Below, piece by piece: positions 46,146 through 56,738 of a stretch of 64,000 bases of DNA. A program made the translations under genes and the position numbers. Under the pieces are notes generated by a model that searched no databases, was not told the DNA's origin, and saw only the letters and a list, made by a program, of their open reading frames with translations. The stretch's first letter is position 1. Every line of letters starts with the position of its first letter. The stretch is taken from positions 124,001 to 188,000 of the forward strand of contig UCCA01000002.1 of NCBI GenBank assembly GCA_900470805.1. Reading direction: 5' to 3'. Origin of the DNA: Hyphomicrobiales bacterium. Its GTDB lineage: Bacteria > Pseudomonadota > Alphaproteobacteria > Rhizobiales > Rhizobiaceae.

Positions 46146-47831
46146 ATGAAGAAGCTGATCAACGATCCATCGGATGCAGTGCGTGAGATGCTAGAAGGCG
46201 TCGTCGCGCTCAGTCCCGCCACCGTTCTGCTCGCGGACGAGAACGTCGTGATCCGCTCCGGCCTTCCGGAAGCCGGCAATCGCAAGGTCGCCGTTCTGTC
46301 TGGCGGGGGTAGCGGCCATGAACCCGCGCACGCAGGATATGTCGGCGAGGGCATGCTCACTGTGGCAGTCGCGGGCGATGTCTTTACCTCTCCGAGCACC
46401 GATGCCGTCCTTGCCGGCATCAGGGCGGCTGCCGGTCCGGCTGGCGCGCTCGTTATTGTCAAGAACTATACCGGGGATCGCCTGAACTTCGGCTTGGCAG
46501 CGGAGCTTGCCCGTGGCGAAGGCATTCCGGTGGAGATCGTGGTCATTGCCGACGACGTCGCGCTCAAGGACACTGTTCCCGCGGAGCGCCGCCGGGGTAT
46601 TGCGGGAACGGTCCTGGTCCATAAGCTGGCCGGGGCGGCGGCGGAGCGGGGGCTTCCCTTGAAGGAGGTCGCGCTTATTGCACGTGAAGCCGCTGCTAGG
46701 CTTTCGTCGATGGGAATTTCACTTGGATCCTGCACGTTGCCAGCCGTCGGAAAGCCAGGCTTCTCCCTTGGTGAGAACGAGATCGAGGTTGGCCTTGGGA
46801 TACACGGAGAGCAGGGCGTCAGACGCATGCCAATCGCGTCGGCCAACGAGCTGACAGGCATGGTAATCGAAACTATCGAGTCCGATGGCAGGCTGCGAAG
46901 GGGAGACAGGGTGGCGCTGCTGGTCAACGGACTGGGATCCACCCCGCCGATGGAACTCGCCATCGTGGCTCGTTCCGCGGTGGCCTTGCTCGAGGCGAAG
47001 GGAGTGACTGTCGAGAGAGCATGGGCCGGCACATTTCTTTCGGCCTTGGATATGCCTGGCTTCTCGTTGTCCGTTCTGCAGGTGGACGATACGGTACTTG
47101 ATCTTATCGACGCCCCGACGAACGCCAGCGCCTGGCCCCGAGGAGGAGCGGTCAACCGAAATCGAGTCCTGGCCTCGCAGCAGGGCGCTGCGTCTTCTGA
47201 TGGCTCTCAGGTTCACCTGACGGAAGCGGGCGCTCTCTTGCGCGAGGTCGTTGCCAAGGTGGCGCGTGCACTGGTCGATGCCGAGCCTCAATTGACCGAA
47301 CTGGATAGCATCACCGGCGATGGGGATCTGGGGGCAAGCATGAAGCGAGGCGCCGAGACCGTGCTCGCGCTTCCGGCTCGGGATTTCAGCGACGTCGCGA
47401 GTGGCCTGATGGCGATGGCGAATGCAATGCGAAAGGCAATCGGCGGCAGTTCCGGCCCGTTTTACGCGACTGGTCTGATGCGCGCCTCGCGCCAACTCGC
47501 GGGGCTTGATGCTCCAAATGCATCGCAAGTCTCGGAGGCGTTTTTAGCGGCCGTTGGGGCAGTGTCGGATCTTGGTGGGGCCAAGCCCGGCGACCGGACG
47601 ATGATCGATGCACTTCATCCTGCTGCAATCAAGTTCAAGGAGAAGCTCGCAGAGGGAGTTTCGACGGAAGCTGCCTGGGCGGCCGCGGTGCAGGCAGGCC
47701 TGCACGGTGCGGATGCGACAAAAGCCATGATGCCGCGGCTTGGACGAGCAAGCTATCTCGGCGAGCGAGCGGTGGGACATCCGGACGGAGGAGCCGTCGC
47801 GGTGGGCATTTGGCTGGGAGCGATCATCTAG
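46146..47831 (+). CDS. ATP-dependent dihydroxyacetone-type kinase, DhaK-DhaL fusion
   Basis: The 561-aa single-chain kinase has a DhaK domain (about 1-330: VLSGGGSGHEPAHAGYVGEG and the substrate-binding His220 in GIHGEQGVRR) and a DhaL ATP-binding domain (about 350-560: SITGDGDLGASMKRGAE, ATGLMRASR). ATP-type enzymes phosphorylate dihydroxyacetone, glyceraldehyde or tetruloses such as erythrulose. As the last intact enzyme of the operon it would recover the triose or tetrose released by the aldolase (inference). The broken iclR-type gene begins at its stop codon. Confidence 0.92.
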   Translation: MKKLINDPSDAVREMLEGVVALSPATVLLADENVVIRSGLPEAGNRKVAVLSGGGSGHEPAHAGYVGEGMLTVAVAGDVFTSPSTDAVLAGIRAAAGPAGALVIVKNYTGDRLNFGLAAELARGEGIPVEIVVIADDVALKDTVPAERRRGIAGTVLVHKLAGAAAERGLPLKEVALIAREAAARLSSMGISLGSCTLPAVGKPGFSLGENEIEVGLGIHGEQGVRRMPIASANELTGMVIETIESDGRLRRGDRVALLVNGLGSTPPMELAIVARSAVALLEAKGVTVERAWAGTFLSALDMPGFSLSVLQVDDTVLDLIDAPTNASAWPRGGAVNRNRVLASQQGAASSDGSQVHLTEAGALLREVVAKVARALVDAEPQLTELDSITGDGDLGASMKRGAETVLALPARDFSDVASGLMAMANAMRKAIGGSSGPFYATGLMRASRQLAGLDAPNASQVSEAFLAAVGAVSDLGGAKPGDRTMIDALHPAAIKFKEKLAEGVSTEAAWAAAVQAGLHGADATKAMMPRLGRASYLGERAVGHPDGGAVAVGIWLGAII

Positions 47832-47832
47832 G

Positions 47833-48474
47833 TTGCTCATCCTGAATTCGTTCACTCACACGAATCCGCAGCAGAAGCTCCATGAAATCGCCACCCGGAC
47901 CGGCTTCGACAAAGCGACGACATCACGGGCGCTGAAAATGCTGGTTTAGTTCGGCTTTCTGATGAAACTGCCCGACGGTTCCTATTTGCCGGGCCCCAGC
48001 AATCTTCGCCTAGCCTCGCTGTTCACCGCGAACTCGAACATCATAACCCGCATTCAGCCACCACTTAATCGAATAAGCGAAAGGACCAATCAGACGGCCG
48101 CATTTTATTCGCGTTCGGCGGATGAACGCATCTGTATGGCACGGGATGAGACGAAGCGAAGTATTCAGTATTTTTTGACCATCGGAGAGACAATCGCGTT
48201 GAACAAGGGTGGCTCTGCCGCTTTCGTCTTGCGGGCTTATACCGAACCGGAATTTCCGGAAGGCGAGGCGATCAAAAAGGTCGGGCACTATATTTCGTGG
48301 GGGGAGATGCATCCATATATGGCATCAGTGGCCGTGCCGGTTCGGGAAGGCATAGGAACGTTCCTTGGAGCGATCTCTATTACCGGCTTCAAAGCAGACC
48401 TGACGAGGGAGAAACTCGAAGAGTTTGCGGAGATCGCCAGGATGGAGCTTGTTTCGGCCGGCTTTTCATCGTGA
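47833..48474 (+). pseudogene. IclR family regulator interrupted by an in-frame TAG
   Basis: One frame encodes an IclR regulator: an HTH part (LLILNSFTHTNPQQKLHEIA, TGFDKATTSRALKMLV), then a TAG stop at 47947-47949, then FGFLMKLPDGSYLPG and a complete IclR effector domain (about 170 aa) to 48474. A single change from GAG (Glu) would restore the usual ALKMLVEFGFL sequence. The N-terminus is also short, since the usual start would lie inside the DhaK-DhaL gene. The regulator is thus probably inactive unless the TAG is read through or the downstream part is made separately from the ATG at 47962. Confidence 0.82.
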
Positions 48475-48584
48475 GCATATCGTTGCCGATCGTTAACTTG
48501 ATGACGAAAGGTGAGCTTGAGATAGCGCGATTAAAGTAGGCAGACCGCGATCAAATGGGAATGCCCCATCACGCTCTCCGCGCC

Positions 48585-49499
48585 TCAATCGAACCGCAAG
48601 AGGAAATCAGACACCTTCTTCAAGCAGAGAGCCGTTTCCTCGACATGCGGCATGTGACTGGATTCGTCGAACAGTACCCATTCGCATCCTTTGACCTTGT
48701 CGACGTAAGGTCGGACAACGAGCGGCGTGGCTTCGTCGTATTTGCCGGAAATCACAAGCGTAGGAGCTTCGATCAGATGCAGGCGGTCTTCGATCGTCCA
48801 GTCCTTCATCGTGCCGATCACATGGAATTCGGTCGGGCCGTTCATGTTGCGATAGACCGTATTGTCCTCGTCCATGATGGAGAAGGTACGTGCGACTTCT
48901 GGCGGCCAAGGCGTGACGCGGCAGACATGGCGGTCATAAAATACCCGCGATGCGGTAATGTACTCTGGATCCGTGATGGTGCCGGCAGTCTCATGCTTCA
49001 GGAGCGTGTCCTGCACAGCCTGCGGCAGTTCCTCGCGTAGTCGGTTGGCTTCGGCCACCCAGGTGTGCATGTTGGCCGGTGAATTGGCTATGACGAGTGC
49101 CTTCAAGCCCTCCGGTCGGCGAACGGCGTGCTCGGCGCCCAGCATGCCGCCCCAGGACTGGCCGAGAAAGGCGTACCGATCTTGAATGCCCAGGTGGTCT
49201 AGAAGCGCGTCCAATTCCTCCAAAAAAAGCGCGGGGGTCCAGAAGTCCGGCCCTTTTTCCGGCAGGCGGGTGGAGTTTCCGTTGCCGAGCTGGTCGTAGT
49301 GAATGACCGCTCGCCCATCGATCTCGGTTATGCCCTTGAAGCTATCAACGTAGTCATGGGTGCAGCCGGGGCCGCCGTGAGCGACGATAAGCGGCAGTTT
49401 GCCGCTGTCGAGCGAACCGGTGACGCGATACCAGGTTTGGTATTCGCGAAAGGGCAGGAAGTCTTCCTTCGACGCAATTGCAGGCACGTGCATCTCCAT
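48585..49499 (-). CDS. Proline iminopeptidase-family alpha/beta hydrolase (PipA-like)
   Basis: The 304-aa cytoplasmic hydrolase has the oxyanion region [12 protein letters not shown], the nucleophile elbow GQSWGGMLG (Ser), and a C-terminal SGKYDEATP Asp and SSHMPH His completing the triad. Family members release N-terminal proline or cleave amides. It lies 53 bp downstream of the LuxR solo on the same strand, the arrangement that defines the plant-responsive LuxR-pip loci (OryR, PsoR, NesR, PipR). The start could be 49499 or 49493. Confidence 0.88.
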   Translation of the reverse strand: MEMHVPAIASKEDFLPFREYQTWYRVTGSLDSGKLPLIVAHGGPGCTHDYVDSFKGITEIDGRAVIHYDQLGNGNSTRLPEKGPDFWTPALFLEELDALLDHLGIQDRYAFLGQSWGGMLGAEHAVRRPEGLKALVIANSPANMHTWVAEANRLREELPQAVQDTLLKHETAGTITDPEYITASRVFYDRHVCRVTPWPPEVARTFSIMDEDNTVYRNMNGPTEFHVIGTMKDWTIEDRLHLIEAPTLVISGKYDEATPLVVRPYVDKVKGCEWVLFDESSHMPHVEETALCLKKVSDFLLRFD

Positions 49500-49552
49500 G
49501 TCGTGGCGATCGATGGAAAAGCATAACGTGGCCGAAAGGCACGGGGCAGCTA

Positions 49553-50335
49553 TCACAAGTTATAGGATGGTCGATCTTCGAGCAGCCGGTAATGGGTTGC
49601 CCTGACGACAGCCTGGGTCCTGTTCTTTGCGCCGAGTTTCTTGGCCGCGGCGTTGAGATGCATGACGACAGTCGGAACGGAGCGTTCGATGATCCGGGAA
49701 ATTTCCTTTGCCGAAAGGCCCTCGGCGGAATAGCGGAGGCATTCGCGTTCGCGCTCTGTCAGCCTTGCCTTGCCTGTGCTGAATGTCTTTGTATCGAAGA
49801 GCGAGTAGGCCGCCTCATGGAAAACATGAGCGAGAAGATTGAAGTCGGCTATATAACGCAGTGCGTGTCGCTCGAATTCCTGGTTGCCACCAAAGCGCAC
49901 ACCGGTGATGGTGGCATAGTCGCCGCGCGGCATATGCACGGGAACAGTGACGCCGGTCGACATATCCCGCTCGCTGAGGTAGCGCGCGACGGGCGCTGTG
50001 TCTTCGGTCATGAAGCGGCGGATCAGCGTGTCGGCGTCCACATCGTAGTTCCAGAAGAACGGCGTCGAGGTGCGCAGCGCGACTTGCTGAACCGGATCGA
50101 TGCGGAAATAGCCGCGGTTGAACCAGTAATCGTGCATGTCGTCGGAGATGTTGCGGAGCTTCAGAAGCGACGGGATCATGATCGCGCCGTCCAGATCGTA
50201 GGGCACCGGCGTATAATCATAGATCAGCGCCTCGAACCCGATCGCCTTCATTGCCTCGAATATCTGATCGATGCGGCCGTCCAGCGTCTCATGGTCCGTG
50301 AACTGTCGTCTGATCGTGCCGATTTCATCAATCAT
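49553..50335 (-). CDS. LuxR solo of the plant-responsive (OryR/PsoR/PipR) subfamily
   Basis: The 260-aa protein has an autoinducer-binding domain (about 15-165) and a LuxR HTH (about 190-250: [40 protein letters not shown]). At the positions of the canonical TraR residues Trp57 and Tyr61 it has Met67 and Trp71, while Asp80, Pro81 and Trp95 are kept. This Met/Trp pair marks regulators that answer plant low-molecular-weight compounds and not acyl-homoserine lactones. No luxI synthase is in the window. GGGAG precedes the start at 50335; a 13-codon longer frame is less likely. Flanked by two pip genes. Confidence 0.92.
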   Translation of the reverse strand: MIDEIGTIRRQFTDHETLDGRIDQIFEAMKAIGFEALIYDYTPVPYDLDGAIMIPSLLKLRNISDDMHDYWFNRGYFRIDPVQQVALRTSTPFFWNYDVDADTLIRRFMTEDTAPVARYLSERDMSTGVTVPVHMPRGDYATITGVRFGGNQEFERHALRYIADFNLLAHVFHEAAYSLFDTKTFSTGKARLTERERECLRYSAEGLSAKEISRIIERSVPTVVMHLNAAAKKLGAKNRTQAVVRATHYRLLEDRPSYNL

Positions 50336-50383
50336 CACTGGCTCCCAGGCCGGCCGAGCAACCCATCCTATCACTTCTTATAG

Positions 50384-50438
50384 CTGGCGCCCGACAGGGT
50401 TTGAGGTAAAAATTAGCCTTGCTCAAATATTAAGCAAG
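50384..50438. promoter_or_regulatory. Candidate lux-box-like sites between luxR and pip
   Basis: Two dyads lie in the 125-bp divergent gap: CTGGCGCCCGACAG (50384-50397), an imperfect lux-box-like repeat, and CTTGCT-N9-AGCAAG (50418-50438), a perfect 6-bp dyad 23-43 bp upstream of the plus-strand pip gene. Either could be the binding site of the LuxR solo. Confidence 0.45.
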
Positions 50439-50460
50439 CATTTTCTTATTGGAGTAGCCG

Positions 50461-51357
50461 ATGTGGCGTGAGATCGAGCCTGATGCTCGACACGAGATCG
50501 AAGTTGATGGCCACAAGGTCGTTGCATACAGCTTCGGTAATGGCCCGGAAACCGTGTTCTGCCTCAACGGCGGACCCGGGCTGCCTTGCGACTATCTGCG
50601 CGAAGCGCACTCCTGCCTGATTGACCGCGGCTACCGCGTCGTTGCTTTCGACCAGCTCGGAACGGGTGCTTCCGATCGCCCGACGGATTCCTCGCTCTGG
50701 ACGATCGACCGTTATGTCGAGGAAACCGAAACGGTGCGCAAGGCGCTCGGTCTGGGCAGGGTACACATGCTTGGTCATTCCTGGGGTGGATGGCTGGCCA
50801 TCGATTACGCGCTGACTCATCCGGAAAACCTGCGGACTTTGATCCTCGAAGACACCGTTGCGGACATGCCGCATCTGATCCTCGAGCTCGAAAGGCTGCG
50901 TGCGGCTCTTGGTTCCGAAACCGTCGCGATGATGCAGAAGCACGAGGCGCAAGGAACCTACGACCATCCGGAATATCAGGCCGCCGTCACCATTCTCAAC
51001 TATCGCCACGTGTGCCGTCTCCCGGAGTGGCCGGCCCCTGTCCGGCGGTCGCTGGATGACTGGAACATGGGGCCATACGGCACCATGCAAGGCCCGAACG
51101 AATTCCTCTACATCGGCAACCTCAAGGACTGGAACCGCATACCGGACTTGCCCTCCATGACCGTTCCGACATTGATCACCTGCGGCGAGCACGACGAACT
51201 GACGCCTGCCTGCGCCCTGAAGATGAAGCTTGCCATTCCGAATGCAGAGCTGAAGGTGTTTGCGAACGCAAGCCATATGCCCTTCTACGAAAGCCCGACG
51301 GACTATTATCCGGCACTTCTCGATTTCTTGGCACGCAACGGTCGAACTGATGCATAA
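50461..51357 (+). CDS. Second proline iminopeptidase-family alpha/beta hydrolase
   Basis: The 298-aa homologue of the hydrolase on the other side of luxR has LNGGPGLPCDYL (oxyanion), GHSWGGWLA (Ser elbow), CGEHDELTP (Asp) and ASHMPF (His). The two paralogues differ considerably, which suggests distinct substrates. GGAG lies before the ATG. It is the first gene of a plus-strand operon that continues with a dipeptide-type ABC importer, so imported peptides or amides are probably its substrates (inference). Confidence 0.9.
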   Translation: MWREIEPDARHEIEVDGHKVVAYSFGNGPETVFCLNGGPGLPCDYLREAHSCLIDRGYRVVAFDQLGTGASDRPTDSSLWTIDRYVEETETVRKALGLGRVHMLGHSWGGWLAIDYALTHPENLRTLILEDTVADMPHLILELERLRAALGSETVAMMQKHEAQGTYDHPEYQAAVTILNYRHVCRLPEWPAPVRRSLDDWNMGPYGTMQGPNEFLYIGNLKDWNRIPDLPSMTVPTLITCGEHDELTPACALKMKLAIPNAELKVFANASHMPFYESPTDYYPALLDFLARNGRTDA

Positions 51358-51401
51358 GCTTGTGGACGACAGCATCAGAAGACGGAGGCACCGGCATCGC
51401 C

Positions 51402-52340
51402 ATGCATCGCTATAGGTTCGTACTTCTTAGGCCTCTGCAATTCCTCCCGGTCATCGTCGGGATCAGCGTCATCACTTTCGTGCTGGTGAGAATGATCCCG
51501 GGAGATCCGGCGCGCGTGCTGCTTGGTACACGCGCCACGCCAGCGGCGATCGCCAATATCCGCAGCCAGTATGGCCTCGACGAGCCGATCTGGCTTCAGT
51601 ATCTCTACTTCGTCGGCAACTTGGCCAACGGTGAAATGGGAAAGTCGATCCTCTACAAGATCGATGTTCTCAAGCTGATAGCAACACGCATCGAGCCGAC
51701 GATCGCACTCGTCATTTCGAGCATCGTGCTGTCCGTTGCGATAGCTGTGCCGATGGCGGCGATTGCTGCGCGCAACGCGGGGAGGGCGCCGGACCATGCC
51801 GTGCGGATCATCTCCACTTTCGGGATCGGATTTCCGCCCTTCTGGCTCGGCCTGATGCTGATTATCCTGTTCAGCGTCAAACTCGATCTGCTGCCGGTCT
51901 CCGGTTACGGATCGACGATCGGCGACAAGCTCTCGCATCTCGTTCTCCCGAGCCTCACGATCGCACTATCGCTATCGACCGTGCTGACACGCAGCCTCAG
52001 AACGGCAATGATCGAGGCCCTGAAATCGGATGTGGCGACGGCGGCGCGCGCGCGTGGCATGCCCGAGCGCATTGTCTTCTGGCGACATGTGGTGCCCAAC
52101 TCGCTGGTGCCGACCATCAACCTGCTCGCGGTCAACACCGGCTGGCTGATCGGCGGAACCGTCGTGATCGAGAGCGTGTTTGCCCTGCCGGGCATGGGGC
52201 AGTTGCTGGTGCGCGCCATCTTTTCGCGCGACTACATGGTCGTGCAGGGCGTCGCGATGGTCTTCGCCTGTGCAACAGTCCTCGTCAACTTCCTCGCCGA
52301 CATTGCCACCGTCGCGGCCGATCCACGGGTGAAGCTATGA
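51402..52340 (+). CDS. Dipeptide/oligopeptide-type ABC permease 1 (DppB family)
   Basis: The 312-aa inner-membrane protein has six transmembrane segments, the typical N-terminal segment (LPVIVGISVITFVLVRMIPG, DPARVLLG) and the EAA-type loop ARARGMPERIVFWRHVVPNS. The start at 51402 gives the family N-terminus; upstream in-frame codons reach back to the pip stop. It overlaps the next permease by four bases. Confidence 0.92.
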   Translation: MHRYRFVLLRPLQFLPVIVGISVITFVLVRMIPGDPARVLLGTRATPAAIANIRSQYGLDEPIWLQYLYFVGNLANGEMGKSILYKIDVLKLIATRIEPTIALVISSIVLSVAIAVPMAAIAARNAGRAPDHAVRIISTFGIGFPPFWLGLMLIILFSVKLDLLPVSGYGSTIGDKLSHLVLPSLTIALSLSTVLTRSLRTAMIEALKSDVATAARARGMPERIVFWRHVVPNSLVPTINLLAVNTGWLIGGTVVIESVFALPGMGQLLVRAIFSRDYMVVQGVAMVFACATVLVNFLADIATVAADPRVKL

Positions 52341-53184
52341 GTATGGCGGCCGCCACACCCTCCGCTGTGGGCTGGAGAGCGTTCCTGGGCCGGCGTACCA
52401 TGCTTGGCATCGGCGCATCGATCCTGCTGTTCTTCGTTCTCGTGGCAATCAGCGCGCCGCTGATCGCACCCTACGATCCGATCCTGCAGGACGGCAATGC
52501 GCGTCTTCAATCGCCGTCTCTCCTGCATCCGCTGGGTACCGACAATTTCGGTCGCGATGTTCTCTCGCGCATCATGTGGGGTGCGCGGGTCGATTTGCAG
52601 ATCGCGGCAATCGGCGTCGCCTTTCCATTCGTCATCGGCACGATCGTGGGTACGGTCGCGGGCTTCTTCGGTGGCATCGTCGACGCTGTCTTCATGCGGA
52701 TCGTCGATATCATCCTTGCCTTTCCCTTTCTCGTGCTCATGCTATCGATCATCACCATCCTCGGCCCCGGTCTGGGCAGCTTCTATATCGCCATGGCGCT
52801 CGTTGGCTGGGTCTCCTATGCCCGGTTGATCAGAGCGCAAATCCTTGTTCTTAAAAATAGCGATTACGCCGTGGCAGCGGTCAGCCTAGGCTTCGGTCGC
52901 ATGCGCATCATGTTCCGCCATCTGCTGCCGAATGCCATTGCGGGATCGATCGTCTTTTCCATGTCCGATGCCGTGCTCGTCCTCCTCAGTGGCGCTGCCG
53001 TCAGCTATCTGGGACTCGGTGTCCAGCCGCCGGTTGCCGAATGGGGCGTCATGGTCGCCGAAGGCCAAAGCTTCATAACCACGGCCTGGTGGATCACCTT
53101 GTTTCCAGGTCTTTCAATCGTTTTTCTCGCCTTCGGTTTCAGCATGCTTGGCGATGCGCTCGGTGAGTTGCTCGGAGTGCATGA

Positions 53185-53188
<4 letters not shown>
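52337..53188 (+). CDS. Dipeptide/oligopeptide-type ABC permease 2 (DppC family)
   Basis: The 283-aa permease has the DppC pattern (APLIAPYDPILQDG, HPLGTDNFGRDVLSRIMWGA) and the ATPase-docking loop VSLGFGRMRIMFRHLLPN. Overlaps both neighbours by four bases, so translation of the importer genes is coupled. Confidence 0.93.
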
Positions 53189-54885
<1,697 letters not shown>

Positions 54886-54904
54886 TAACGAAGGGAACGA
54901 CATC

Positions 54905-56419
54905 ATGAATAGCAAATGGAAATCCATCGGGCTTACGGCTTTTGCCGCCGCCCTCAGCCTCAGTGCCAGCTTCGCCGAAGCTGCCGGCGTACTGAGCATC
55001 GGCCGTCGCGAAGACTCCACCACGTTCGATCCGATCAAGTCGGCACAGAACGTCGATAACTGGGTGTTTTCGAACGTCTTCGACGTCCTCATCCGGGTCG
55101 ACAAGACCGGTACGAAGCTGGAGCCCGGTCTGGCCGAGAGCTGGACGGTGTCCGAAGATGGCCTGACTTATACCTTCAAGATTCGCGATGCCAAATTCTC
55201 CGATGGTTCGCCTGTCACGGCCGAGGATGCGGCATTCAGCCTTCTGCGTATCCGCGACAACAAGGGGTCGCTGTGGAGCGACAGCTACAAGATCGTCGAG
55301 ACCGCCGAGGCAACCGACACCAAGACGCTGACCGTCAAGCTGAAGACGCCGTCCGCGCCTTTCCTGTCAACTCTGGCGCTTCCAAACGTTTCGGTGCTGT
55401 CGAAAAAGGCTGTCGAGGCCGGAGAAGACGCCTTCGCCGAATTGCCAACCGCATCGTCGGGTGCGTTCACAGTCAAGGAATGGCGGCGGGGCGACCGCGT
55501 CATTCTTGAGAAGAATCCGAATTTCTGGCAGGCGGACCGCGTCAAGCTCGATGGCGTCGAGTGGATCTCTGTGCCTGATGACAATACCCGCATGCTGAAC
55601 GTTCAGGCGGGCCAGCTCGATACGGCGATCTTCGTGCCCTTTTCTCGCGTCGAAGAACTAAAGAAGGATCCGAACCTGAATGTGTTGATCGACACATCGA
55701 CCCGAGAGGATCATCTACTGATCAACCACGAGCACGGCGCGCTGGCCAAGAAGGAGGTGCGCCAAGCACTCGACATGGCGATCGACAAGAAGGCGATCGT
55801 CGATACCGTCACTTTCGGTATCGGGACCGTTGCGAATTCCTTTATTCCAAAGGGCGCGCTCTACTACTATGCCGACAATCTGCAGCGTCCGTATGATCCC
55901 GAAAAGGCCAAGGCCATGCTTGCCGAGGCCGGTGCTTCCGATCTCGCACTCAATTATGTTGTACGCGCTGGCGACGAGGTCGTCGAGCAGACAGCCGTTC
56001 TGTTGCAGCAGCAGCTTTCAAAAGCGGGCGTGACGGTTAACATAAACAAGGTCGATGCCAGCCAGGAATGGGACATGCTCGTTGCCGGTGATTACGACGT
56101 TGGCGTCAACTATTGGACCAATGACATTCTCGACCCGGACCAGAAGACCACGTTTGTCGTCGGCCATGACAGCAATATGAACTACATGACCCGCTACAAG
56201 AACGACAAGGTGAAGGACCTAGTCGCGGCAGCCCGCCTCGAACTCGATCCGAAGAAGCGCGAGGCAATGTATGTCGAAATCCAGAAGACGGCCAAAGACG
56301 ACGTCAATTGGATCGACCTCTACTACAGCCCATACATCAATGTTTCGCGCAAGAACGTCGAGAACTTCTACCAGAATCCGCTCGGCCGCTTCTTTCTGGA
56401 AGACACCGTGAAGAACTGA
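54905..56419 (+). CDS. Dipeptide-type ABC importer substrate-binding protein (DppA/family 5)
   Basis: The 504-aa periplasmic protein has a signal peptide (about 1-26, cleavage after ASFAEA) and the family 5 pattern EPGLAESWTVSEDGLTYTFK, EVRQALDMAIDKKAIVD and YDPEKAKAMLAEAG. Its ligand is probably a small peptide or amide; in PipR-type loci the neighbouring importer is needed for response to the plant signal. AAGGGA precedes the ATG. A hairpin terminator follows the stop. Confidence 0.93.
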   Translation: MNSKWKSIGLTAFAAALSLSASFAEAAGVLSIGRREDSTTFDPIKSAQNVDNWVFSNVFDVLIRVDKTGTKLEPGLAESWTVSEDGLTYTFKIRDAKFSDGSPVTAEDAAFSLLRIRDNKGSLWSDSYKIVETAEATDTKTLTVKLKTPSAPFLSTLALPNVSVLSKKAVEAGEDAFAELPTASSGAFTVKEWRRGDRVILEKNPNFWQADRVKLDGVEWISVPDDNTRMLNVQAGQLDTAIFVPFSRVEELKKDPNLNVLIDTSTREDHLLINHEHGALAKKEVRQALDMAIDKKAIVDTVTFGIGTVANSFIPKGALYYYADNLQRPYDPEKAKAMLAEAGASDLALNYVVRAGDEVVEQTAVLLQQQLSKAGVTVNINKVDASQEWDMLVAGDYDVGVNYWTNDILDPDQKTTFVVGHDSNMNYMTRYKNDKVKDLVAAARLELDPKKREAMYVEIQKTAKDDVNWIDLYYSPYINVSRKNVENFYQNPLGRFFLEDTVKN

Positions 56420-56426
56420 TGGCAGC

Positions 56427-56450
56427 AGCCAGGCGCCTTGGCGTCTGGCT
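56427..56450 (+). terminator. Hairpin terminator after the first Dpp importer operon
   Basis: AGCCAGGCGCC / GGCGTCTGGCT (one G-T pair), starting 7 bp after the binding-protein stop. The T-run is weak. Confidence 0.6.
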
Positions 56451-56563
56451 CGATCACCTAGGTGTGGCCGGGCGGATCGTATCGGCCCCCACCTATGGCC
56501 CCGCGCGCCGCAGGAGCAAACGACTTCGCATTGGTGTCAATTGAGGCCGGAGACTTTTCCTGC

Positions 56564-56702
56564 TTGACTTGATGTTGATGTCTGTATTTTAATCAAGCCT
56601 GCGGATTAGGCAAAATTCGATCCGCGTTTCACATGACTTTGATGTCGCTGGGCAGCTTCGCCCCATGACGCCCCGCAGAAGAGCGGGAGGTGCGTCATGG
56701 GG
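56564..56702 (+). promoter_or_regulatory. Promoter and structured leader of the amiC-amiR-type operon
   Basis: A promoter-like TTGACT (56564-56569) with TATTTT/TTTTAA at 56585-56592 precedes two hairpins. Hairpin 1: GCGGAT-N13-ATCCGC (56601-56625). Hairpin 2: outer stem CCCCATGACGC (56661-56671) / GCGTCATGGGG (56692-56702), perfect over 11 bp, with an inner stem CCCGC-AGAAGA-GCGGG (hexaloop starting with A) and a 3' bulge AGGT. It is followed at once by TTTTTG. This has the form of an attenuator, next to genes for an AmiC-like sensor and an ANTAR RNA-binding antiterminator. The second hairpin also buries GGGAGG and an ATG. Confidence 0.6.
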
Positions 56703-56738
56703 TTTTTGTATTTGGGCTATGATGAACGACGCGCTTAG
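56697..56738 (+). CDS. Possible 13-codon leader ORF in the hairpin
   Basis: GGGAGG (56685-56690) and an ATG at 56697, both inside hairpin 2, open MGFLYLGYDERRA-stop. Its stop lies 14-19 bases past the start codons of the amiC-type gene in another frame, so its translation could melt the hairpin or couple to the downstream gene. No direct evidence that it is translated. Confidence 0.35.
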   Translation: MGFLYLGYDERRA

